From Geosiphon pyriformis (lineage: Eukaryota; Glomeromycota; Glomeromycetes; Archaeosporales; Geosiphonaceae): a DNA stretch of 64,000 nt. Below the pieces are notes generated by a model. It worked only from the letters and a program-made list of their open reading frames with translations, was not told where the DNA came from and did no database searches. This document shows positions 22,412-34,041 of this stretch, one piece after another. The stretch lies in contig JAAOMT010000128.1 in assembly GCA_016748015.1 (NCBI GenBank), positions 7,538-71,537 on the forward strand. The letters run 5' to 3'. The position numbers and the translations under genes are program-made. Position 1 is the stretch's first letter; each line of letters begins with the position of its first letter.

Positions 22412-24690
22412 TATGCTTTTTGTTTCTTTAATTTTATAATTACAATTAGAACAAAAAGTAAAAAAGCTATATCTGATATCTTTTTTAAGATATCTAATAG
22501 AGTTTTAACTAAAAAAGTTTATTCTATTATAGAAGCTGCTAAACAAAATATTTTGGAAGCTTTTTCCTTAAATATTAGTAGTAAAAGACTGTTTTTGGTA
22601 ATTACTAAAGCATTTTTTTATCTTTGGCTGGTTTTTTTCCAGTTAAAGTTTTTTTAAAAAAACATACTTAAATTAGTCTTAATGTTGTCTTTACTTTTAC
22701 CAAGAACCCAAAAACTTTTAATAGCAGACCAGTTCACAAGCTGGTTTTTTTTTATAGTTTCTATACTTGGTATTATTAACACCACTTTTTAAAAAAAAAT
22801 AATTAAAAAGACTAATAATTTAAAAAGATAAAAGCAATTGCTTGTCTCTGTTATTATTATATCAAACTTTTTTGTGGTTTCTGATAAGATCTTAGATGAG
22901 ATTTCTGTTTTATTATTTAGCATGTTATCTAAAATAAACTAAGATCAACTACTGACTGTATTGCCAAATATAGTGTCTTTTAGTAAATTTTACTGGTTAT
23001 AAAAGCAAAGCAACTATTTCTTATAAAGTCTTCTGTTCTTGAAAACTGGGCTAATTAGATAAAAACTGATTTATTTTTTTTGCTGGTTTCTGGTACTGCT
23101 GTTGGTAGTGTTTGGAAAATTATTATTAGTTATTAAAAGTTTTTTGAATGAATAATCTTTACTCTAGTGTTTAATGCTACTTTTAAAATTAAATTGGCTT
23201 ATTTTAAAATTGTTTTTTAGTTTGTACATGGTTTTTTGAGTGCAAAGTTTGTGTTAAAAGACAATATAAAACTTTTTTGTATAAAGTTTGTTTCTCAAGT
23301 ATTTTTAAAAGCTGTCTTTTTAGTGAAGCTTATGAGCTCTGTTCATTTAATTATTCTTAAAATTGCCAAGTTTTTGGTGATTTCTGAGTCTGGTTTTTTT
23401 TTTGTTGTAATTGTATTGCATAATGTGTTTTTAAGTGTGTTAGCTGTTAACATTAAGACAGTTCTTAATGTTTGGTAATGTTGTTTATGTTGTGTTAAAG
23501 TCTACTGGTATTTGGCAATATATGGTTATTTACTTTAATAAACTAGACTCTATTGTGTCTGCTTTAAATTATTAATCAGTTTTAGTAGACAAAAATAGTA
23601 TTAAAATTCTTTTCTTGTTAAATTAAAATAAGACTATTTTGTTTTATAATAGATTTAAGGCAAGTTGGTCAACTTTTTTTTTGGTGTACTTTTTTTGAAA
23701 TTAGTAATATAATTTCTTAGGTTGGTAGTCAAACATGTTTTATTTTTTGTTTTCCTAATTTTGGTTGTTGTTTTTGGTTTGCTTTGGTTATGTTTAGATC
23801 TCAGATTGATTTAAATACTGTAGTTTTTAAGACTAACATACTAAAAAAGTGCTATATTTAATAGAAAACTCCTGGTTGTCAATGTTGTTTTAGATGTTAA
23901 AAAATGTGCCATCTGATAGTAAACTATAAAGTTTTTTGTTTTTTTCTTTTAAGGCTCTTAAGATGTTCAAATTACGTTTTGTAAGTAATATTTTCTATGC
24001 TAAGACCTCTGTTTCTTTGAATTTTCTTTGGTTTTCTCTTTTAGTGGCTTTTTGTTTCTTTTTCTGTAGTTGTTAGTGATTTTTTGATTTTTTCTTGGCT
24101 GGTATCTCTGAAATCTGATTTAGTTAAGTTGTTGGCTTTGGTCAGATTGATTGTTAAGTCTGTTAGTATATTGATTATTGTATTTAAATAATTTGTTAAA
24201 AATAATTTTGTATTAAGCAGTATTCTCAATCTTAAAGTTAATGAGATTTTAATACATATAGGTACTTTTAATAAAGCTATAAATAAACTAGAATGAGATA
24301 TAATTGCTTTAAAAAATGAATATAGTTATATAAATATTGACATATCTGGTTCTTATATAAGTTTATCTGCTATTAATAATAATATGTTTTCTAATTTATT
24401 GTCATTTTGAAAAAATAAACTGACTGATGTTAAATCTGATGTCTTTAAAACGGCTAATTAATTAATAGACTTAGTTTTTAATAGTGCTATATTATTTAAA
24501 GTTATTTAAAAATGTTTTTTTTGAGTAAGTTTTCTTTTAAAGCATTAATATAGTGTATTTTTAATTGGTCTAAGTAACTGGTTATATGTAGAAAAAGTGT
24601 AAATTGTATTTAGCTAAAACTTTTAGTTTTGGTTTTGTATATTAGATAGTAATTAGATTGTATTTATTAAACTTTAATAAAAAACATTTA
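22412..24690 (+). mobile_element. Gag-only retroelement, copy B (middle-aged), nested in a LINE
   Basis: Aligns along its whole length with the better copy at 59,027-61,300. It has the same 5' boundary (tttgtYtcYttaattttat just before the start codon region), the same order of segments and the same 3' tail (ctggttatatgtag, then ttagatagtaattagattg near 24,575-24,665). Flanking LINE sequence resumes on both sides, so this is a full-length insertion, not a rearrangement. The coding region is broken by many stops. The longest open piece, 23,236-23,478, matches copy A 59,840-60,070 almost residue for residue apart from C-to-T/G-to-A type changes. Confidence 0.72.
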
Positions 24691-27330
24691 AAATACAAAA
24701 AAATATAGTAATTTGGATACAATATGAAATTTTCTGAAAATAATAATAGTTGAATTAATAAATAAAGTTTTTTCCAAAATTTGGTTTAAGAATTTTGGTG
24801 ATTTTAAAAACAAACAGGTTTCTAGATTTTATAGACTAAAAGTTTTAATTTTAAAGATTGTTAAGATTTTTTTTTTGGAAATACTATCAAGTTTGATTAT
24901 CTTGAACAAATTTGGTTAAGATTAGAAGTTAATAATTCTATTATGATGTTTTCTCTAATTAAAGGTAGTACAAAAAATAAAAAGATTCTTTTTTATTTGT
25001 CAAAGATTAGAAAAAAGTATTAAGTATTTAAATATTAGAAATTTAAAGCTGTAAAAACAGCTGTGGTTAAGAATACAATTGATAAAAAAATGAAAAACTT
25101 TTGTATAAACAAAAATTATATAATTAGAAGTGTTCTAAAAAGACCTTTTTAAAAAGTAATTTTAGATTATTTAGTAGTTGGTAAAAAATTGATTTTGGAA
25201 TCTAAAATAATAAAAAACAAGATGGACAATATAATGAAAGATTAAACTAAAAGAAAACTTATATTTAAAATAATATTATTTTTTTGGTTTTAGTAATATA
25301 TGTCTTTGGATTATGTTGAGAATAAAACATTTTCTGAAATTATAAAACAAATTAGCTTAGATAAGTTGACTTAAACTATTAAGAACTTGTTTAATAGAAA
25401 TATCACTGGCTTGTTTGGTATTTTGAATGAGTTATAAAAACACTGTAATTTTGAAATTCTGAATTGTCTTTTGGTTTTATTGAATTATTATATAAATATT
25501 AATACAGTTTCTGCTTTATAAAAAAAAACTTGGGTTTTTATGATTTTAAAGTCTTATAAATATGATAGTGTTTTAATTAATACTAGACCAATAGTATTAA
25601 TAAAAATGGCCAAGAAAATTTTGTCAAAAATTATTTCAAACTGATTTTTTTTTGTGTACAATAAATTAAGTACTTTTTATAAAGATAATTTTTTAGTATT
25701 AAAAAATATATTAACTTGGTTTTTGATGTTTATAGTAAATTTAGTTGTTAAAAATGCTTTGAAAAAAAAATAAAAAATTGTGGTTAGTTTTATAGAATAT
25801 ATATAAGATATATAACTTAGTTAGCTAGCATTATTTGAAAAACAGCTTAATATGTATTAAAATATATAAATAATTTATTGGTTTTTTTGGCAGCATATAT
25901 TAAGACAAAATTAACAGAGTAATAACCAATTTTGGTTTTTTTGAAAGTTATTATGTGCACAATAGGTTGAATTAAAGTAAAGTTTTTTTGTTTTTTCTCT
26001 AAATAATCTTTTATGACTTTTTTGTGTAAAGTTAAAAGACATAAACATTTATGTTATTATTAGATTAATACAAGATTTGTAATCAAAACTGACAGAATAA
26101 AAATCACAAAGAAAAAAAATTTGTTTTTTATGGCTGAAGTTTTTTTTGATAATACTATTTAGATTAGAAATAGCTAGACTTTGATTTAATACATTTTGAA
26201 TATTGTTAGTGAGTTCTTTAAGATCAATAATATTTCAATTAATAATAATAAGACAGTAGCTATTTCTATCAACCAAAAGATTAAAAATGCTTTTTTGAAT
26301 ATCAATAGATGTCTTATATTAATTATAAAAAAGAGCAAATTATATTGTTACTTAGAAATTTTTTTTTTCACCAAAAATTTTTCTAAGCTTAGTTTGACCA
26401 AAGCTTATTCAAATATTAAATTTTTTGCAAATGTGATATTGAAGAAAACAATTTCTAATAAGCAGTTTTATTACTTGGTTTTTGCTGTCTTATAATTTAT
26501 AGTTAGTTATTATATACTGTTTAATTTTGTTTTAATTAATTATTTGCCATAAATAAAACATTTTAATTAAAAAAAATTTGAAATTAAAAGCCAAATTGCC
26601 TAAAAATTTTTTCAATGAAATATTGTATTATCTACTGCTATATAATTTAAAATTTTTTAAACAGTTGTAAGCTGAAGATAAGATGGCTTTAGTTGTTTTG
26701 TTTGTTAATTCTAAAAGAGTTTTTAGCTGTTTTTTTGATCACTGTTTTTTGGATTTGTAAGCTTTGAACTGAGCTTCAACTAATTTTTTACAGCATTCTG
26801 TCAGATTAAAAGTCAGTTTCATAAACAATTTTCTTGTCAAAGTAGTAAAACTTTTTCTGAATAATGAGATTTTATTATTAAAAAAGATGGATTCAAAAAG
26901 TTCTGTACTGTTTTGGTTTATTATAGCATCTGGTTTTTTGGATAAGTTAAATTTAATTATTAAGAATAAGACAAGTTTCTCAGTTATGATTTATAATGTC
27001 TTAAATTCAAATAATTTTGGGTTAATTAAGTATCTTTTATATGGAATTTGGGTGGATACATTTGATATATATACTGATAGCTTGCTTAAAAGGTTGAACT
27101 TGTTGGAGATAACTGGTAGAGCAATTGTTTACTTTTTAAATATGAATGTGAACATTGGTGTTAGAGTTTTTGGTATGGTGTTTTCTATAATAATAGAGCT
27201 GCAAACTGTTGTTTTGGTTTTAGAATGCAAAATTTAAAGATGGTTTAATTGAAAATTAAAGATCATTTGGGTGTTTTTGGTAATGTTTGTGTTAATAAAT
27301 TAGTTAAGGCTGCTATCTACTGAGATTGTA

Positions 27331-27358
27331 CAGAGGGTGTCCAAAAGTTTCCGAACAA
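27331..27358 (+). repeat. Left terminal inverted repeat of the Tc1-type element
   Basis: 28 bp, starting CAGAGGGTGTCCAAAAG, preceded by TA. It pairs with 27,907-27,934 with one mismatch (G/A at position 4). Confidence 0.9.
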
Positions 27359-27579
27359 ACTTTGGAGTAACATTCCACATGCTTGAATAATTAGAAAAGC
27401 ACGAGTTTATTACTAAATTAAGTTAGTTAATTATTTAATTACGCGTTTTTTATTTTTTAAACACGCGTGTATAATGTTTTTTCGCGACGCGCATAATCGA
27501 TTTTATTCATACTCGTTTTTTTATAAAAATGAAATGTAACGCGCATATAAGATTTTTTCGTCGTTTTTATTAAAACGAA

Positions 27580-27828
27580 ATGGGAGCAAAAAAAGAATTA
27601 ACGATTGCTCAACGTAATACTATATGCTTATTACAACAGCATGGCAAGAAATATCGTGATATTGCCAACATAGTCAATTGCAGCTTGACAACAGTTTCGG
27701 ATACAATAAAACGATTTAAAGAAACTGGTTCAATTGATTCAAGACCTCGTTCAGGACGTCCACGTTTATTTACTCACCAAAAATATCGCCGACTTAAACG
27801 TTTAGTAACACTTAATGGAAAAATTTAG
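27580..27828 (+). CDS. HTH-only Tc1-type transposase fragment
   Basis: An intact 82-codon ORF centred between the inverted repeats. It has a paired-like helix-turn-helix (LTIAQRNTICLLQQ, then YRDIANIVNCSLTTVSDTIK) and a GRPR minor-groove motif (RSGRPRLF), the usual bipartite DNA-binding N-terminus of Tc1-family transposases that grips the inverted repeats. A full transposase is about 340 aa; here the frame stops (TAG) before any DDE catalytic residue and only about 80 bp of A/T-rich sequence remains before the right end. It could be a mobilisation-dependent derivative; a product that binds the ends without cutting could act as a repressor, which is inference. Confidence 0.75.
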   Translation: MGAKKELTIAQRNTICLLQQHGKKYRDIANIVNCSLTTVSDTIKRFKETGSIDSRPRSGRPRLFTHQKYRRLKRLVTLNGKI

Positions 27829-27906
27829 AAAATCACTAAAATTATAAATATGTTGTTTATTTTGGTTTATTTTATAAAAAAATAAATATTATTGTTAAAT
27901 AAAATC

Positions 27907-27934
27907 TTGTTCGGAAACTTTTGGACACCCTTTG
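27907..27934 (-). repeat. Right terminal inverted repeat of the Tc1-type element
   Basis: 28 bp ending GGACACCCTTTG, followed by TA. Reverse complement of the left repeat except one base. Confidence 0.9.
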
Positions 27935-28340
27935 TAGAATAATACTTAATGGCTAACAGTTTGGCTGTATTAGACAATACACATTATTTATTTAGGATAT
28001 TTATAAGGCTATTGCTAAAGTGCATTAAAAAGCAGGTTCTGGTTCCAGAATTGTTACTAACTCTCTTGTTTGTAATATTAATTGAGTTTAGACAGCTTTG
28101 GTTTAATACTCTGATTTTTATATGCTTGTTGATTTTACTAACAGATCTATAGCCAATCTTAGAACTTATATAATAAAAGCCATTTACACAAGGCTCTTAG
28201 TTGCTGTTTATAAGAAACTATAACAGGTTTTATTTTGGTATTTTTTGCTTATTTTGTAAGGAGATAGAATTTTCAGATCATTTTTTTATATTGTTACTAA
28301 AGATTTTTGGTTTCTTTTCTTAAATATTGTTAATGCTTGT

Positions 28341-28900
28341 TTGTTGTAAATTCATATTTTCTGAAAGTAGTTGAATTTCTAATAACTGAATTTTATCTTT
28401 AAATTATTTTTTATAATTTAAACTGCTGGACTTATAAGTAAAATAGCCAATTTTATGCCAGTTACTTTATTTAGTTATATTATAGTAAATATTAATTCTT
28501 TCTTAGAAATTGCTTATTTAAAAGCTTACTAAAATATGTAGTTACTTTGCTGTAAAAATCAATTCTTTTACAGAAATTTTGTTTGTAGACTACTTTAATA
28601 ATTATAATAAAAAAAGAAGAAAAATATAAAAAAAATATAAAAAAAATAAAATTTTGTTAGGAGAATTATTTTCTGATCCAGGCCTAAAGTTACTAATGGT
28701 TTACTAAAATTGGTAGTTAATTAATTTCAAAATATTAGTTGGATTTTGGGGAATTTTGAATGTAATTATTTCAAAATTGGTTTTTAAAGTTTATTTTTAT
28801 TTTGAATTTATACTGTAAAATAATTCTAAGAAAAAATAAAATAAGATATTTATGTTAAGATAGATTTTTTTAAAAAGAAAAGCTTTTCTTTTATACAAAT
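28341..28900. other. AT-rich repeat DNA of unknown kind
   Basis: No ORF or known motif. A slightly richer patch (gatccaggcctaaag, 28,675-28,690) may be part of another dispersed repeat. No LINE 3' tail was recognised here. Confidence 0.35.
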
Positions 28901-29261
28901 TGTTGTAATACTAATCTATGAACTTGAACTTTTCTTTTTGCTATAATTTTGACAAACCAAAGATATATTTTAATAAACTACAAGTTATTTTATCAAACTA
29001 TTAACTATTTTAATAAATTATCTATTATTTTGGTAAATTTATGCAAATTTTAGTAAATTCTTGAATATTACGTAATTCAAAGTATTGTGTTATTCTAATT
29101 TCTTTTATACAAATCAAGTTATTAATTGAATAATAATATTCAATAATTTAATTAAGTAATAAATAATAATTGAAATGATATTAATATTTGCTAATTAATA
29201 ATAAAAATTATAAAGATAATTTCATGCTAATTTAATGGCTAAAATTTCACTAATAACAACA
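28901..29261. repeat. LTR-like dispersed repeat, copy 2
   Basis: Colinear with 6-375 over its whole length, with the same TGTTGT...ACAACA ends. Many differences between the copies are C/T or G/A, with copy 2 the more AT-rich. No target duplication is visible (caaat on the left, tgttt on the right) and no internal region is attached, so it may be a decayed solo LTR. Confidence 0.55.
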
Positions 29262-29555
29262 TGTTTAGAAAATACAAATTGGCGAAAAAGTTTGATTATA
29301 AGTCATGTTAAGTTTTGGTTATTATTGGTTAATGGTAAAATGTTTATGTTTTTTTTTATGTTTTTTTTTAATATATGTATATTTTAATAATTAATAATTT
29401 TTACTTAAAAATAATTTTGTAAAAAAGAATAATAACATAAAAATAACACAATTTTATTTTAATATATATATATATATATTATAACAATATATTTACAATA
29501 ATGTATTTAACAAATTGTTTTTTTATTATTATATTTATTATTTTTAACATAATTT

Positions 29556-29805
<250 letters not shown>

Positions 29806-30023
29806 CAAAATTTTTTTGTTCAAAGTTAAAAATAAAAATCCAAAAAAAATAATATTAAATATTAAGTATCAAATATCAAATATCAAATTTCATTGCTTTA
29901 TATTATATCAAATATTAAATATCTTCAAAACGAGTAGATTAATGATTGTACTGTGAAATTTAAGGTTTTTTTTTTTTTTTTTTGAAAGATAACAGATAAT
30001 GAAGTGATAATCTTTTGAACAGA

Positions 30024-30123
<100 letters not shown>

Positions 30124-30129
30124 AAATTA

Positions 30130-30238
30130 AAATTAATTGAAACAAACATCATAAACTCAATAGCAACCTGACTGACTGTGTGACTTTACATCTCAAAAAT
30201 TGTGTTCATTATTGCGTGTTAATTATTATCTTTACACC

Positions 30239-30269
<31 letters not shown>

Positions 30270-33200
30270 TTTTATGATAATAATAACCTGATGACAATAT
30301 AATAAAAAAATAATTATTTAGGGAAATCGAGATAACTTTTGAAAATGAAGATGAAGATGAAGATGAAGTTATTTCGATTGATCAAAAAATAAAAATAAAA
30401 ATAAAAATTGATTTATATGAAAATATCAACATTTCACATGTTTGACCAGAATAAAAAGTTGGGGAATTTTAATTATAAGTGTTAAAAAGTTTTTGATAAT
30501 AACAGGTGACCTCGCGGTTGTGTGTATGTACGAAGTCCGTGAATGAAAATGTGACACTACTGATTCAGAAATCAAAACAAAAAACTTGTTCAGTTTTTTT
30601 TTTTTTTAAAGTTTAGATGGAAGATTGCGTATTTTTCGGATGTTTTTTTAAATAATCAAAATAATAACTTTTTAGAATTAAAAAAAGCAAAAAAAATAAA
30701 ATATAGAATATACCTCCCCTTACTTTACCAGATCATTATCCTCATTGTCTAACGTTACCCATTCCCTCCTTCCCAACCTTTTACCATTTTTCAACTGGGG
30801 GCTCCCCTTTTTTTTTTTTTCTTCCTTTAGGAGCTTATCTAGTATCTAATTAAAAAATAAAAATTTTTTATATAGGTTTTCCCTCTCCTTTTTTCCATCA
30901 TTAATAGAATAAAAAAAACTAGTTTCATTCCGGAAACTTAGTTTATATACATCTAATTTCGGCAAACCTAATTTTGGCAAATAGTAAAAGAAAGAAAGAT
31001 AAAAAAGATAAAAAAGATAGATAGATATATATATATATATTTTTTTTTCATTTTAAGTTCATTCTCATTCGTCATTACTCTTTTTTTATTTTCACAATGG
31101 GGAAATAATAAGCATAAACGGTAGGATCAGGGGGTATTTTTTTTTTATTTTTTTTAATGAAGCAGCTGTCATTTTCCCTCGTGTGCATAAAGTTAGATCA
31201 TTGTGATACCATACACGCGCGCGCGTTACCAAAAAGAAATTTTTTTTTTTTTCTTCTAGTTCTTTCAAAACTTCTACCACGCTCATGATACAGCATGCAG
31301 TAATACCATGAAATTTTCGAGTTCAAAAAATTCTATTATTCCTTTTGAATGCATCTTTGAGAAGTTTCATCGACAATGCATCCATAAATACAAAATTCAC
31401 AAATGATATAGTTGCATTAACATATGAAATTAGTGAAAAAAGGAAAAAATAAATTTTAAAAATGTCTTTTTTTAACATTTTTCACGTTTTCTTGATAAAA
31501 TAGTTCATCTTCTTTCTTTTTTAAAGGGAAACTTTAGAATCCCAGCAAAAAATTAATTATATTTGTAATAATAATAATAATAATAATAATAATATTTAAA
31601 ATGATCATTCCGACTTCCGAGCTTATGATCTTTGTAATAAGACTTCTCGACGACAAGATTTTTATGACGAGATTTCTTTTTTTGGTGATTATTTTTTGGT
31701 GTGAAATTTCGGGTAAAAAATAAAAAACTTGTGACAATCAAATGAATTCAGTTTAGTTCCCATAACAACAAATGGTTATTACTATCACATGCTTTTTAGA
31801 AAAAGTTTGTCAAAATACAGCAGGTATCATGTTCTTTTTACGTTAAAAATTTTTAAATAAGTGTGGTATCCCTAATGTGTCGGTTACATATGTTGAAATT
31901 TTATGTATGGTCGGATAAAAAATTTTCACTTCTTTCCTTCTTGAACAGGATGGGAAATAGATTATAATTACTGTTATTATTTTTTGTTGTTATTTTTATT
32001 GTTGTTGTTGTTGTTATTATTATTGTTGCTTTTTGATGTTGTTGTTGTTGTTGTTGTTATTATTATTGTTGTTGTTTATTGTTGTTGTTGTTGTTATTAT
32101 TTGCTTATTGAAATCCCTCTCCTCTTTTTTTTTTTTTCTTCTTCTTCAACCCCTCCTCCTCCTCCTCCTCCTCCTCCTGCTTTAAAACTGTATTTTTATT
32201 ACGCGTGCGACGCGCTGTCAATTTTTTTTTATGTTAAAGTTTAAATGCTTTTTAATTTGTGATGCAGTATGTAGGTTCCTTATTAGTATTGATGGATCTT
32301 CTTTTTTTTTTTTTGACGCTTCGACCAATTGATTTAAATCAACCTTGCGTCAAATATATTAGCTAATTTATTTACTACGTCAAAATTACTGATTCTCATA
32401 TCATTTTGCTGTCATTTGTCTTTTTTTACCGAAAAAAAAAATCGGTTTTTTTTCTGGTTCGTGGTAAATTTTATTGATCATGAACTTGACTTGGAGCACA
32501 ATCGAATTCTCATCGGATTTGTGTCATCATGGTGGTGTCTGTAAATCATTGATGATGATCAAACAAAACGCAAAACCATATGAAAATCAAATGTTAAATT
32601 AATCACCTAAATAACAATATCCAAAAAGATTTTAAAAGTGGTAAATCATAGTAACACGGGAATGATATATTTTTGTCTATCATCATCATCCTCCTCCTCA
32701 TCATCATAATTCTCATCATCATCATTTGACTTTTTGATATTTGTATCATTGTTTTACCTTTGTTCTATTATACAAAAAAAAATTTTATGCCCACTTTGTA
32801 AAAAAAAAAAAATTTTTTGATCTTTTTGAAAAAAAAAAAAAAAAATTGGCTTATTTCCCAAGAAAAAAAATTTTATATATTAATATCATCACTCAACATC
32901 GACGAATGACTTTTTAATTTAACTCATAACACATAATGACGTTTATTCCATCTATTTTTTCAAACATCACATCACATTCACTAAATATATTCATGTTAAT
33001 AAACAATATATCATCATCTTTTTAAATTATCAATCTACTATAAATAGCATGAAAGCCAAAGAGAAAAAAGAAAAAAAGATGAAAGACTGTTCATCCTCAT
33101 TATCATTATTACAATAATAATAATAATAATAATAATAACAACCAACAACAACAACAACAACAACAATAATTATTATTATTATTATAATCTTTTTACAAAT

Positions 33201-34041
33201 ATTATTATTATTATTATTATTATTATTTGTTTTTATTTTTTTAACTACTCAAAAGTCTACCATTATTATTATCTGCTTATTGATTTCCCCATTCATCAAA
33301 TTTTCTACTTTTACATCTCGGTTTTTTCTTTTGAAATTTTGCCTCTTCGCTATTGCTGTTACTATTATTGCTGCTGCTGCTGTTGCTACTACTGCTGCCA
33401 CTACTGATACTCTTGCTGTTCTTACGATTACTGTTGCTGTAAACTTTTCACACACACGTTCCTGTCGTGTTCCGCGTTGGGTCTTACTATTTATTGGTCT
33501 AACAAAAAAAAAAAAAGAAAAAAGTTTGTTATTATTGATCATCAGTTATTACTATCACCGTGATTTCTAATACTACCTGTCTGTTACTTGAAAATTTTAG
33601 TTACCCCGCACACGTTTGCATGTGCCTCTGGGAAAATTTAATCTAAAAAAGGAAAAGAAAAGTTTTCATTTTCATAAAGTAACTGTTTCTTCCTATTCTT
33701 TTTTCATGAAATTTCTCTTCATTTAATAATTATTCGAGTCATTTATCAAAATTTTCCGCTTTTCACTGTTACTGCTACTTCTACTTCTTCCAAAGAATCT
33801 TTATCCCATATTTGAAAGATAAAGAGAAGTTGCCAATACCGAATATCTTTTCTCGTTGATCACATTATAATCACTAAAAAAACTTTCAGATAACTCTTGT
33901 GAAATTGTGGAAAAAAGAAAAGAAATTCATCCTATAACCACAACTACCGCCGCCACCGCCACCACTAAACAACACTTTTTCTTTCACCTTCAACTTCACC
34001 TTCACCTTCATCTTTACCTTATCGCTATAACAAGAGAAAAT
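30130..34041. other. Microsatellite-rich region upstream of the perilipin-like gene
   Basis: No supported gene. It holds homopolymer T tracts (about 30,595, 30,810, 31,240, 32,130), GAA/GAT repeats (30,340-30,370), (TTG/TTA)n at 31,975-32,100, (CTC)n at 32,148-32,178, ATC/CTC repeats (32,685-32,725), (ATA)n-(CAA)n at 33,113-33,170 and (ATT)n to 33,232. ORFs here such as 31,984-32,244 and 33,280-33,570 are translated microsatellites. Composition is mixed and not stripped of CpG, unlike the transposon blocks, so this is more likely promoter, 5' UTR and intergenic DNA. Confidence 0.6.

Larger units (their letters stand above)
27331..27934 (+). mobile_element. Short Tc1-type DNA transposon derivative with intact inverted repeats
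   Basis: A 604 bp element bounded by 28 bp terminal inverted repeats (27,331-27,358 and 27,907-27,934) that match at 27 of 28 positions, and flanked by TA on both sides (27,329-27,330 and 27,935-27,936), the Tc1/mariner target duplication. The interior holds one short ORF for the DNA-binding part of a transposase and no catalytic domain. It contains many CpG dinucleotides, unlike the CpG-poor LINE around it, so it inserted late or is not a target of the same decay. Confidence 0.85.
19640..28340 (+). mobile_element. Old, AT-degraded LINE split by two nested insertions
   Basis: The order of recognisable parts matches the LINE at 11,290: ORF1 relic (19,710-21,565), endonuclease relic (21,590-22,411), RT and RNase H relics (24,690-27,328) and C-terminal relic (27,935-28,340). 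Between endonuclease and RT sits a 2.27 kb gag-only element (22,412-24,690); inside the RNase H region sits a 604 bp Tc1-type element (27,331-27,934). The host LINE has lost most C and G and is full of stops and frame changes. Its 3' tail was not recognised, so the end is approximate. Confidence 0.78.
24691..28340 (+). pseudogene. LINE RT, RNase H and C-terminal relic
   Basis: Continues the LINE interrupted at 22,412. Open pieces include 26,196-26,495 (NIVSEFFKINNISINNNKTVAISIN, matching NIASEFFVINDISINSEKMVAIPIN of the 11,290 LINE) and 26,887-27,237 (DIYTDSLLKRL...IVYFL, ELQTVVLVLE: the RNase H Asp and Glu regions). The part after the Tc1-type insertion matches the C-terminal segment (IKAIYTRLLVAVYKKL and a FCLFCKEIEFSDHFF-like stretch). 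Several frame changes are present. Confidence 0.7.

Noticed and set aside
27580..27828. Host Pax/HTH transcription factor
   Set aside because: The ORF lies between Tc1-type inverted repeats with TA duplication and stops before the catalytic domain, so it is transposon-derived.
31984..32244. 86-codon ORF rich in Leu/Val/Cys
   Set aside because: It is the translation of (TTG/TTA)n, poly-T and (CTC)n microsatellites.
33249..33570. Overlapping ~97-codon ORFs on both strands
   Set aside because: They arise from GCT/ACT repeats; both strands are equally open and neither has a recognisable domain.
33907..34041. In-frame upstream extension of the perilipin-like ORF (45 codons)
   Set aside because: The stretch translates simple repeats (ACC/GCC, then CTTCAC-type units) and an ATG in better context begins a normal hydrophilic N-terminus at 34,042.
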